NCBI GenBank assembly: GCA_947630635.1
Contig: CANRIJ010000093.1
Location: 1-6,060 of the forward strand
Length of the DNA stretch: 6,060 nt
Direction of reading: 5' to 3'
Origin: an uncultured Spirochaetaceae bacterium
GTDB taxonomy: Bacteria > Spirochaetota > Spirochaetia > Sphaerochaetales > Sphaerochaetaceae
Each line of letters starts with the position of its first letter. Positions within the stretch are counted from its first letter, which is position 1. Of the stretch, positions 1-6,060 are shown piece by piece. A model generated the notes under the pieces. That model was not told where the DNA came from, did not search any database, and was given only the letters and a program-made list of their open reading frames with translations. The position numbers and the translations under genes are program-made.

Positions 1-165
1 GAGGGCGCCATATGGAAGGAGAGAGATGGAGATGAGAAAATAGTTGGAATTTTCAATTTTCTTGAAATGAAAATAACTAGCTATCCTCTAGGCTTCAGGA
101 AGCTTGAATTCAAAGTGGTAGCGAGAGTCTTTTTCACCTGTCTCAGCCTGGTATGCATCACATGA
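1..165 (+). CDS. Possible 3' end of a convergent gene, 5'-truncated
   Basis: Plus-strand frame 1 is open from the first base to a TGA at 163-165 (54 codons), while the other two plus frames stop by about position 45. Its start would lie outside the window. The first part (WKERDGDEKIVGIFNF at about codons 5-20) looks like genuine protein, with a charged loop followed by a beta strand, and uses codons (AAG, GAG, AGA, ATA) in the style of the neighbouring genes. The last 78 bases run antisense to the phosphoesterase 3' end, where openness may be accidental. If real, the two genes converge with a long overlap. The real gene could also have ended nearer position 80 in another frame, with a frameshift. 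No family can be assigned. Confidence 0.3.
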   Translation, partial: EGAIWKERDGDEKIVGIFNFLEMKITSYPLGFRKLEFKVVARVFFTCLSLVCIT

Positions 166-1050
166 AAGTATTCCGGTCTTCAAATCCAATGCAAATTCAT
201 ACCAGAATCCATCTGATTCAAATCCGTTTGTCATTCTGTGGTATGCTGCAAGATTAAGCTCACCCATAGTTTCTGACATATGGTATTCTATATTGCCCTT
301 ATGGTGGTGACCAGTTAGGATTACTCCGACTTTATAGTCATGCATTATTCTATAGAGCCTATTTCTCTCCACTGCGTCTCCGTAGCCAGTGACAAAGAGG
401 CTCTGGTCAAAGGTTCCCCCTACTGTTATGTTGTCATGGGTTATAAATATCTTGTATTTGCTTTTATCCTTTTTAAGGGCCTCTTCCAGCCAATCGAGCT
501 GCTTTGAGCCCCATGTCCTCATGGAGCTATCAAGCTTATAGATAGAGAGTATGTCAGAGTAGACATACTTTCCCATGGTTGTAAAGTGCTTAATAAGCTC
601 GCTGTCCTCGTCAGTCCACACGCTCTCATCAAAGAGGTGCCTCTCGTGGTTCCCAATTGCATATATAAAGTGGCCATTGGTTGTTGAGTCATATGCCCTC
701 TTTATATAGTTATAGACCTCATCAGTGTACTCACCGCTGTCAGAGAGGTCTCCTAAACATATGAAAAACGGGTAGCGGTGAGTATTAAGGTAGTCAAAGA
801 AGTTATCATCCCACCTATAGATCATGCCAGGGTAGCGCTTCTCTCTTCCATAGTGCTGATCTGTTGCAAGGACAAACTTCAGAGTCGATGCGCCGAGAGC
901 GATATTTAGAGCTTTTTGATTTGATGAAAAGTCAAGTCTCACTTCATTTAAGAAGGGATTCTCGCTGTATGCCTCTGTTATCTTGCTCTCGAAGGTGCAG
1001 CCTGTTATTGAGAAAATGAGTAGAAGTATAGAAAGCGCTCTCTTTGCCAA
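88..1050 (-). CDS. Lipoprotein of the calcineurin-like metallophosphoesterase superfamily
   Basis: The 320 residues begin with a lipoprotein signal: basic MAKR, hydrophobic ALSILLLIFS, and lipobox ITGC with the acylated Cys at 18, so the enzyme should be membrane-anchored on the periplasmic side. The di-metal phosphoesterase motifs are complete and in order: DQH at 64-66 (DxH), GDLSD at 100-104, GNHE at 133-136, THDN at 204-207 and GHHH at 247-250 (GHxH). A QLDWLEEAL segment at 184-192 precedes the THDN histidine, as in many CpdA-like phosphoesterases. The substrate (phosphomonoester, cyclic nucleotide, lipid or nucleotide) cannot be read from sequence. The start is TTG at 1050: no Met occurs before residue 76, the signal peptide requires this start, and AGGGGG lies 7 nt upstream. 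It starts one base after the stop of the barrel-like gene, so the two are probably co-translated. Ser/Thr protein phosphatase activity is possible but not favoured. Confidence 0.9.
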   Translation of the reverse strand: MAKRALSILLLIFSITGCTFESKITEAYSENPFLNEVRLDFSSNQKALNIALGASTLKFVLATDQHYGREKRYPGMIYRWDDNFFDYLNTHRYPFFICLGDLSDSGEYTDEVYNYIKRAYDSTTNGHFIYAIGNHERHLFDESVWTDEDSELIKHFTTMGKYVYSDILSIYKLDSSMRTWGSKQLDWLEEALKKDKSKYKIFITHDNITVGGTFDQSLFVTGYGDAVERNRLYRIMHDYKVGVILTGHHHKGNIEYHMSETMGELNLAAYHRMTNGFESDGFWYEFALDLKTGILSCDAYQAETGEKDSRYHFEFKLPEA

Positions 1051-1051
1051 A

Positions 1052-1756
1052 TCAGAGCCCCCTATAGCAATATGAGGCCTTAACAGCCCAGGATGTCACC
1101 ATATACCATGGATCCATTAAGTACTCAGCAGTCTTTAGATATGCCTCAAGCGAAATGCTCTGATGCTCTGTGATAGTGCCCTCAAGAGCCAGGCCTGCAA
1201 CTGGAACTGCCCTCCAGTTGATCTCATTATCTGAGTTCATCCTGAGGTATGCCTCAATCAAAACTGGACCGAATGTCAAAAAGCCCTCTAGGCCCAATAG
1301 CGGCGAGAGTCCCCAGCTTATGTCTTTTGAAAAAGACGAATAGGCAAGGGAGGCCATTATACCCACTCTGTATCCTAGTCCTCCATACTTCCAAGTAAAG
1401 CGCTGATGAAACTCATATGATAGGTCTGAGTAGCCTCCCCTATCCTTTATAAAGTACTCACTATGAAGCCTAAACTCATTATGGAGGGTCTTTCCCACCC
1501 TATAATCGTATTTAACGCTCCCATTAAGCTCTTCATCCAGTCCCTGCAAAGAGAGAGTGATGCTCAGATCATTCCATCGGCCCTCAAGGGAGATGACATA
1601 TGGAACTTTGGTCATTGTGCTCTCTCTGTAGATAAATGAGGGCTTTATATACCACGATGCGTAAAGCGAAAGAGATGAGATAAAAAGCACAAAAAAGAGC
1701 AGAGCTCTCTTCAGAGCTCTGGAAGACAGAAAAATGCGCTTTTTGCTCCTCTCCAT
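1052..1756 (-). CDS. Exported beta-rich protein, probable outer-membrane barrel, function unknown
   Basis: I do not recognise this family. From the ATG at 1756 the product is 234 residues. The N-terminus is basic (MERSKKR, then RALKR), followed by a hydrophobic stretch (about 18-31, LLFFVLFISSLSL) and a probable signal peptidase I site after LYA at residue 33. The mature part has no further hydrophobic helix. Instead it alternates polar and aromatic/aliphatic residues in about ten to twelve short segments (for example SITLSLQGL, NEFRLHSEYFI, VLIEAYLRM, SISLEAYLK) separated by polar or Gly-rich turns, ending in an aromatic strand (SWAVKASYCYRGL). This is the pattern of a small outer-membrane beta-barrel. 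The ATG lies one base after the ilvB stop and has only a weak GAAAG upstream, suggesting reinitiation. A TTG at 1774 would add six residues and overlap ilvB by 17 bp; I prefer the ATG. Barrel topology is inference. Confidence 0.75.
   Translation of the reverse strand: MERSKKRIFLSSRALKRALLFFVLFISSLSLYASWYIKPSFIYRESTMTKVPYVISLEGRWNDLSITLSLQGLDEELNGSVKYDYRVGKTLHNEFRLHSEYFIKDRGGYSDLSYEFHQRFTWKYGGLGYRVGIMASLAYSSFSKDISWGLSPLLGLEGFLTFGPVLIEAYLRMNSDNEINWRAVPVAGLALEGTITEHQSISLEAYLKTAEYLMDPWYMVTSWAVKASYCYRGL
1058..1063 (-). promoter_or_regulatory. Likely ribosome binding site of the phosphoesterase (AGGGGG)
   Basis: AGGGGG on the minus strand, within the last codons of the barrel-like gene, stands 7 nt before the TTG at 1050. 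It is one base off GGAGG, but the spacing is right and it supports the TTG start that the signal peptide demands. Confidence 0.55.
1701..1720. repeat. Tandem palindromic octamer AGAGCTCT, 12-bp period
   Basis: AGAGCTCT occurs at 1701-1708 and again at 1713-1720. Each copy is its own reverse complement, so the pair can also form a 4-nt-loop hairpin with 8-bp arms. On the minus strand it encodes the RALKRAL segment of the signal peptide of the barrel-like protein, in frame (period of four codons). It is most likely a by-product of repeated residues and codon choice. Confidence 0.5.
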
Positions 1757-1757
1757 C

Positions 1758-3437
1758 TCAGCTTTCGTTATCAATAAAGCCCATCATGTTGTTAATCGAT
1801 GCACCGGGGGCAACCATTGGAAGCACCATGTCATCAGTTGGAATCTGGCAGTCGATTACAACAGCCTCATTAAGGTCTATCGCCTCCTTGATCTTCTTTT
1901 TTACATCATCTTCAAGTGTGATTCTTATGCCCTTGATACCATAGGCCTCGGCAAGCTTAACCCAATCAAGGGGAGTATCGAGGGTGGTCTCTGAATAGTG
2001 CTTGTCATTAAAGAGATTTTGCCACTGTCTAACCATTCCAAGGGTATGGTTATTCATAACAAGGATTATTATGGGAAGATTGTAGCGCCTGATTGTAGCA
2101 AGCTCATTTGCGTTCATCCTAAAAGATCCATCCCCTGCAATGTTCACTACTCTATAATCTGGATTTGCAATCTGTGCGCCAATTGATGCACCTGTTCCAT
2201 AGCCCATTGTCCCGAGTCCTCCCGAGGTCAAGAACCTCCTTGGAGTTATGGACTTCAGAAATTGAGCTGTCCACATCTGATGCTGACCAACCTCGGTAGT
2301 GATGATCCTCTTCTCTGGCAAAAGCTCATCAAGAGCCTCAATAACCTCTCTTGCCCTCTGTGCCTTTGAGGATACCTCCTGAGGATAGCGCTTTCTAGAC
2401 TGAGCTATAAAATCCATCCATCTCTTATGCGAGAGCTTCTCATCAATCATGCTATTGAGTTTCTCTAGTGCCACCTTGATATCGCAGATTACGTGGATGT
2501 CGCTTGATATGTTCTTATTGAACTCAGCCGGGTCAACATCTATCTGGAGGATTCTTGCCTGAGAGGCAAACTCAGAGGCCTTTGATATTACCCTGTCGGA
2601 GAATCTTGCTCCGATTACAATAAGAAGGTCTGACCTGTTCACTGCCATATTCGAGAGCTTCGTTCCATGCATTCCGACCATGCCCGTAAAGCGCGGTGAG
2701 TCCATTGGAACTGCCCCGAGACCCATCAGAGATGAGCATGCAGGTGCATCAATTCTCTCAAGAAAGGCTCTGAGCTCCTCAGATGCATCTGACCTGATTA
2801 CTCCGCCTCCGACATACACAAGAGGCCTCTCAGAGGAGAGAATGGCATCCTTTGCCCTCTCAAGCGCCTCCTCTCTGAGTCTTAGGCTCTTGCGCTGAAA
2901 GGCGCTCTTCTTCTCCGGGGTAAACTCGTATGACTCTGTCTGCACATTCTTTGGAATATCGACAAGGACTGGACCAGGGCGCCCCTCCTTTGCAATCACA
3001 AAGGCCTCCCTCAGAGTCGATGCAAGGTCCTTAATATCCTTTACTATGTAATTATGCTTAGTTATAGGAAGCGTGATTCCAGTGATATCGACCTCCTGGA
3101 AGGAGTCCTTTCCAAGTAGCGATACAGAAACGTTTCCGGTTATTGCGACAAGGGGCACTGAGTCCATGTATGCAGTTGCAAGCCCCGTGACAAGGTTTGT
3201 CGCACCAGGGCCTGAGGTTGCAATGCAGACCCCGACACGGCCTGTGGACCTTGCATATCCATCTGCTGCGTGAGATGCACCCTGCTCATGGGCTGTAAGA
3301 ATATGGCGAATCTTCCCCCTATATTTATAGATTGAGTCATAAAGAGGAATGACTGCACCACCTGGGTAACCAAAGACCGTATCAACACCCTCTTCAAGAA
3401 GGACTTCTATTATAATGTCAGCGCCTAGCATCACCAT
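1758..3437 (-). CDS. ilvB: Acetohydroxyacid synthase, large (catalytic) subunit
   Basis: This ThDP/FAD/Mg2+ enzyme makes 2-acetolactate (valine, leucine) or 2-aceto-2-hydroxybutyrate (isoleucine) from pyruvate. The 559 residues cover all three domains. The N-terminal ThDP-binding domain has FGYPGGA at 22-28, catalytic Glu51 in AHEQGA, and the SGPGATN loop at 75-81. The central FAD-type domain carries GARFSDRV at 276-283, a variant of the RFDDRVTG motif that marks biosynthetic rather than catabolic (AlsS/BudB) enzymes. The C-terminal domain has GLGTMGYG at 407-414 and the thiamine motif from GDGSF (435-439) to NN (462-463). Trp472 in MVRQWQ is the conserved residue at the herbicide channel, while the neighbouring proline position is Ser104 (GNVS). 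The ATG at 3437 has GGAGG 7 nt upstream and overlaps the ilvD TAA by one base. No small regulatory subunit gene follows. It could be named ilvB, ilvI or ilvG; the isozyme type cannot be decided here. Confidence 0.96.
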   Translation of the reverse strand: MVMLGADIIIEVLLEEGVDTVFGYPGGAVIPLYDSIYKYRGKIRHILTAHEQGASHAADGYARSTGRVGVCIATSGPGATNLVTGLATAYMDSVPLVAITGNVSVSLLGKDSFQEVDITGITLPITKHNYIVKDIKDLASTLREAFVIAKEGRPGPVLVDIPKNVQTESYEFTPEKKSAFQRKSLRLREEALERAKDAILSSERPLVYVGGGVIRSDASEELRAFLERIDAPACSSLMGLGAVPMDSPRFTGMVGMHGTKLSNMAVNRSDLLIVIGARFSDRVISKASEFASQARILQIDVDPAEFNKNISSDIHVICDIKVALEKLNSMIDEKLSHKRWMDFIAQSRKRYPQEVSSKAQRAREVIEALDELLPEKRIITTEVGQHQMWTAQFLKSITPRRFLTSGGLGTMGYGTGASIGAQIANPDYRVVNIAGDGSFRMNANELATIRRYNLPIIILVMNNHTLGMVRQWQNLFNDKHYSETTLDTPLDWVKLAEAYGIKGIRITLEDDVKKKIKEAIDLNEAVVIDCQIPTDDMVLPMVAPGASINNMMGFIDNES

Positions 3438-5113
3438 TACTTTGCCTCCAAATTGATTGCACCCTGAGAGGCAGAAGAGACATGCTTCTGATACCTATAT
3501 AGATAGCCACTCTTGATTGGGCTCTCCTTGGGAGCGAACTTCTTTCGTCTCTCTTCGAGCACTTTCTCATCCACCATCAGATCGAGTCTTCCTTTTGGAA
3601 TATCGATAAAGATCTCATCGCCCTCTTTTACAAGCCCTATAGGACCTCCAACTGCAGCCTCAGGAGAGACGTGCCCGATAGAAGCTCCCCTTGTTGCACC
3701 AGAGAATCTTCCATCTGTGATGAGAGCAACCTCCTTATCAAGGCCCATTCCAGCAATTGCCGAGGTTGGAGAGAGCATCTCTCTCATCCCCGGTCCGCCC
3801 TTTGGGCCTTCATACCTGATTATGATGACATCTCCTGGCCTGATCTTCTTTCCAAAGATTGCACTTATTGCCTCCTCCTCGCTATCAAAGACTCTTGCAG
3901 GTCCCTTATGAACCATCATCTCGGGGGCGACTGCGCTTCTCTTAACAACAGCTCCATCGGGTGCAAGTGAGCCTTTGAGAACTGCAATTCCGCCAGTCTT
4001 TGAATAGGGATTCTCTATGTCTCTGATAACCTCATTGTCGTAGTTCTTTGCACTTTCAATTGAGTCCTTGAGGCTCTTACCGGTAACTGTCATGACAGAG
4101 GTATCCAAGAGGCCCTTCTTATCCAATTCCTTCATTACAGCCATAACGCCGCCAGCGAGATTCAGATCCTCCATATGATGAGGCCCTGCAGGGGCAAGAT
4201 GGCAGAGGTTTGGCACCACTGCAGAGTGCTTATTTGCATCGAATATATTGATCTTTATCCCAGCCTCATTTGCGATTGCCGGAATATGAAGCATTGTATT
4301 TGTCGAGCATCCAAGAGCCATATCGACCTTGAGGGCATTCTCAAATGACTTTTCTGTAATGATATCCCTTGCCCTTATGTCTTTATCAACAAGGTCCATG
4401 ATTCTGTAGCCCGCCTCTTTTGCAAGACGTTCCCTCTCAGAGTAGACAGCAGGAATAGTCCCGTTTCCGGGAAGGGCTATGCCAATTGCCTCTGATAGGC
4501 AGTTCATTGAATTAGCCGTGTACATTCCTGAGCAGGATCCACAGGTTGGGCATGCGCTATTCTCCCATTCCAAGAACTCCTCATCGCTCATCTTTCCTGC
4601 GCTATGCTTTCCAACTGCCTCAAACATGCTGGAAAGCGAGAAGCCCTTTGAGGGGCCTCCCTTCAGGTGACCTGCAAGCATCGGACCGCCAGAGATGAAA
4701 ATAGAGGGAAGATTGAGGCGGAGGGATGCCATCAGCATTCCCGGGACAATCTTATCGCAGTTGGGAATGAACACGAGTCCATCAAAGGGATGCGCCATTG
4801 CCATGACTTCAATTGAGTCTGCAATAAGCTCACGAGAAGCAAGCGAGTACTTCATACCTTGGTGGCCCATTGCAATTCCATCACAGACCCCGATTGTAGG
4901 GAACTCGACGGGATTTCCACCAGCCTCTCTTATTCCGTCCTTTACTGCATTTGCTATTCTGTAGAGCTCCTTATGCCCTGGAATGATCTCATTCTGAGCG
5001 CATACGACTCCGATAATAGGCTTTTCTATCTCCTGATCTGTCCATCCAAGGGCCTTCATCAGAGATCTATGGGGAGCCTTATCATCTCCCTTCTTCATCA
5101 TATCCGATCTCAC
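3437..5113 (-). CDS. ilvD: Dihydroxyacid dehydratase
   Basis: IlvD dehydrates 2,3-dihydroxy-isovalerate and 2,3-dihydroxy-3-methylvalerate to the 2-ketoacid precursors of valine and isoleucine; it is a cytoplasmic Fe-S, Mg2+ enzyme. The 558 residues are full family length. Motifs in order: PGH at 45-47; CDGIAMGHQGMKYS at 77-90; NCDK at 118-121 (cluster Cys119, metal Asp120, Lys121 that is carbamylated in the family); SGGP at 141-144; CPTCGSCSGMYTANSMN at 188-204 with cluster Cys194 or Cys191; GGPGMREM at 439-446; and DGRFSGATRG at 467-476 with the proposed catalytic Ser471. The start is GTG at 5113. The N-terminus MRSDMMKKG and following PHRSL match the family opening, and AGGAGG sits 8 nt upstream, so the ATG codons at residues 5-6 are not preferred. 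It overlaps leuB by 4 bp and ilvB by 1 bp. Related sugar-acid dehydratases (Edd family) are excluded by motif style and context. Confidence 0.97.
   Translation of the reverse strand: MRSDMMKKGDDKAPHRSLMKALGWTDQEIEKPIIGVVCAQNEIIPGHKELYRIANAVKDGIREAGGNPVEFPTIGVCDGIAMGHQGMKYSLASRELIADSIEVMAMAHPFDGLVFIPNCDKIVPGMLMASLRLNLPSIFISGGPMLAGHLKGGPSKGFSLSSMFEAVGKHSAGKMSDEEFLEWENSACPTCGSCSGMYTANSMNCLSEAIGIALPGNGTIPAVYSERERLAKEAGYRIMDLVDKDIRARDIITEKSFENALKVDMALGCSTNTMLHIPAIANEAGIKINIFDANKHSAVVPNLCHLAPAGPHHMEDLNLAGGVMAVMKELDKKGLLDTSVMTVTGKSLKDSIESAKNYDNEVIRDIENPYSKTGGIAVLKGSLAPDGAVVKRSAVAPEMMVHKGPARVFDSEEEAISAIFGKKIRPGDVIIIRYEGPKGGPGMREMLSPTSAIAGMGLDKEVALITDGRFSGATRGASIGHVSPEAAVGGPIGLVKEGDEIFIDIPKGRLDLMVDEKVLEERRKKFAPKESPIKSGYLYRYQKHVSSASQGAINLEAK
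3445..3449 (-). promoter_or_regulatory. Ribosome binding site of ilvB (GGAGG)
   Basis: GGAGG on the minus strand lies inside the last ilvD codons, 7 nt before the ATG at 3437. The second ATG (codon 3) would have a 13-nt spacer, so the first is favoured and gives the TAATG stop-start overlap. Confidence 0.8.
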
Positions 5114-6060
5114 GCTTTAATCCTCCTCTCTATCTCAGAGCCCATCTGTGAAGTTGAGATATACTTCTCATCCTTTTTGGCTATATCCTTTGTCCTAAGT
5201 CCGTCTTTTATTGCGCTCCTCACCGCATTCTCTATTGAGTCTGCCGCATCATTTAGGCCAAACGAATACCTCAGCATCATAGCAGATGCAAGTATTGTGG
5301 CAATTGGATTTGCAATGCCCATGCCGGAAATATCGGGGGCAGAGCCATGAATCGGCTCATAGAGCCCTCTGTTGTTCTCTCCAAGAGAGGCCGAGGGGAT
5401 CATTCCAATAGAGCCGGTTATGACGCTCGCCTCATCGGAGAGAATATCGCCAAACATATTCTCTGTGAGAATCACATCAAACTGCCTTGGATTTCTCACA
5501 AGCTGCATTGCCGCATTGTCTACATATAGATAGTCAAGGGAAACGCTGCCGTAGTCCTTTGCAATCTCAGTGACCCAATACCTCCATAGTCTTGAGGAGT
5601 CAAGGACATTGGCCTTATCAACGAGCGTGACGTGCCTATCTCTAAGAAGGGCAATCTCAAAGGCCTTTCTTGTTACTCTCTCGATCTCGCTCTTTGAGTA
5701 TGAAAGCGTGTCATAAGCAGAGCTCTTGTCCTCTTTGGTCTCTCGCTTTCCGTAATAGAGCCCACCAGTAAGCTCTCTTATTATGACAAGGTCCACTCCG
5801 TCGCCGATAATCTCATCCTTTAATGGAGAGGCCTCCTTAAGCTCGCTATAGATATATGCAGGCCTTATGTTTGTATAGGTCCCAAGCTCCTTTCTCAGTC
5901 CCAATAAGGCTCCCTCTGGTCTCTCAGAGAGGCTTCCTCTATCCCACTTGGGGCCTCCTACAGCACCCAAGAGAACGGCATCGCTCTCCTTGGCCTTTTT
6001 AAGCTCCTCATCCACAAGCGGCCTGCCATACTTATCAATCGATGCACCGCCTGCTATGAT
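5110..6060 (-). CDS. leuB: 3-isopropylmalate dehydrogenase, 5'-truncated by window edge
   Basis: LeuB oxidatively decarboxylates 3-isopropylmalate to 2-oxoisocaproate with NAD+ in cytoplasmic leucine biosynthesis. The reading frame stays open to the window end, giving 316 visible residues. The family is about 350-360 long, so roughly 40 N-terminal residues lie outside; the GTG at 6015 is internal (Val), because the preceding residues (GGASIDKYG) match the family. Numbering from the first visible residue: LLGAVGGPKWD at 30-40; substrate arginines R56 (LGLRKEL), R66 (NIRPA) and R95 (RELTGG); Y102; catalytic K149 (VDKANV); metal aspartates D181 (YVDNAAMQL), D205 and D209 (FGDILSDEA). The signature EPIHGSAPDISG lies at 235-246. 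The Asp-Ile pair after SAP indicates NAD rather than NADP, and separates it from isocitrate dehydrogenase. The TGA stop overlaps the ilvD start by 4 bp. Tartrate dehydrogenase-type paralogues are less likely given the neighbours. Confidence 0.96.
   Translation of the reverse strand: MIAGGASIDKYGRPLVDEELKKAKESDAVLLGAVGGPKWDRGSLSERPEGALLGLRKELGTYTNIRPAYIYSELKEASPLKDEIIGDGVDLVIIRELTGGLYYGKRETKEDKSSAYDTLSYSKSEIERVTRKAFEIALLRDRHVTLVDKANVLDSSRLWRYWVTEIAKDYGSVSLDYLYVDNAAMQLVRNPRQFDVILTENMFGDILSDEASVITGSIGMIPSASLGENNRGLYEPIHGSAPDISGMGIANPIATILASAMMLRYSFGLNDAADSIENAVRSAIKDGLRTKDIAKKDEKYISTSQMGSEIERRIKA
5122..5127 (-). promoter_or_regulatory. Ribosome binding site of ilvD (AGGAGG)
   Basis: A perfect AGGAGG on the minus strand lies inside the last leuB codons, 8 nt before the GTG at 5113. 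It decides the non-ATG start of ilvD and places it in the GTGA overlap with the leuB stop. Confidence 0.85.

Larger units (their letters stand above)
88..6060 (-). other. Operon leuB-ilvD-ilvB-barrel protein-lipoprotein phosphoesterase
   Basis: All five genes run on the minus strand with junctions of -4, -1, +1 and +1 bases (stop-start strings GTGA, TAATG, TGAGATG, TGATTTG). There is no room between them for a promoter or terminator, so co-transcription and translational coupling are the simplest reading. Internal promoters inside coding sequence cannot be excluded by eye. The first gene and the controlling leader lie beyond the right edge. Confidence 0.8.

Noticed and set aside
49..74. AT-rich inverted repeats after the last gene (TTTCAA/TTGAAA at 51-67; ATTTTCA/TGAAAAT at 49-74) as a terminator
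   Set aside because: The stems are only 6-7 A/T-rich pairs, and neither strand has a T-run after the stem. It is not a convincing intrinsic terminator.
1758..1774. TTG at 1774 as the start of the barrel-like protein, giving a 17-bp overlap with ilvB
   Set aside because: The ATG six codons later sits one base past the ilvB stop, matches the junction style of the operon and keeps a complete signal peptide. There is no good ribosome site before the TTG.
3513..3970. Long plus-strand open frames opposite ilvD (132 and 99 codons)
   Set aside because: They are antisense shadows of a full-length, highly conserved gene. They have biased Ser/Pro-rich composition, no ribosome binding site that I could see, and no recognisable domain.
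4859..5350. Plus-strand open frame of 163 codons across the leuB/ilvD junction
   Set aside because: It is antisense to two conserved enzymes, and its sequence shows no motif or signal of its own. The openness follows from codon bias on the other strand.
5920..5940. CTCTCAGAGAG-type palindromes as operators
   Set aside because: Similar CTC/GAG/AGG strings recur throughout the coding sequence of the whole window and follow from Leu, Glu and Arg codon choice. They lie inside conserved coding sequence.
5110..6015. leuB starting at the GTG at 6015
   Set aside because: The frame remains open and family-like upstream to the window edge (GGASIDKYG), so the gene is truncated by the window rather than starting there.

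Overview
The window reads as one tightly packed minus-strand gene block from a Gram-negative-type bacterium. Moderate GC, heavy use of AGG/AGA and ATA codons, a lipobox lipoprotein and a beta-barrel-like exported protein all imply an outer membrane. The dehydratase and synthase sequences have the style seen in anaerobes. A spirochaete (Treponema/Sphaerochaeta-like) would fit, but this is a weak inference and no marker gene is present to settle it.

The layout follows transcription from right to left. leuB (3-isopropylmalate dehydrogenase) is cut at its 5' end by the window edge (5110-6060). It overlaps ilvD (dihydroxyacid dehydratase, 3437-5113) by 4 bp. ilvD overlaps ilvB (acetohydroxyacid synthase large subunit, 1758-3437) by 1 bp. 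One base separates ilvB from an unrecognised exported, beta-rich, probable outer-membrane protein (1052-1756). One more base separates that gene from a lipoprotein of the calcineurin-like metallophosphoesterase superfamily (88-1050). The first 87 bases lie beyond the last gene; they may hold the 3' end of a convergent plus-strand gene (open frame 1-165), which is uncertain.

IlvB condenses pyruvate with pyruvate or 2-ketobutyrate, and IlvD dehydrates the dihydroxyacids to the 2-ketoacids of valine and isoleucine. LeuB carries out the oxidative decarboxylation step of the leucine branch. The acetohydroxyacid synthase small subunit (ilvN/ilvH) does not follow ilvB, and ilvC, ilvE and leuACD are not in the window. 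No promoter, riboswitch, T-box or attenuator is visible; any such control would lie upstream of leuB, outside the window. No convincing terminator separates the biosynthetic genes from the two envelope genes, so all five appear to form one translationally coupled unit.

The biosynthetic genes are ordinary. What deserves a second look is the pair of envelope genes (unknown barrel plus lipoprotein phosphoesterase) attached to a branched-chain amino acid operon. I found no defence system, mobile element, RNA gene or CRISPR array.
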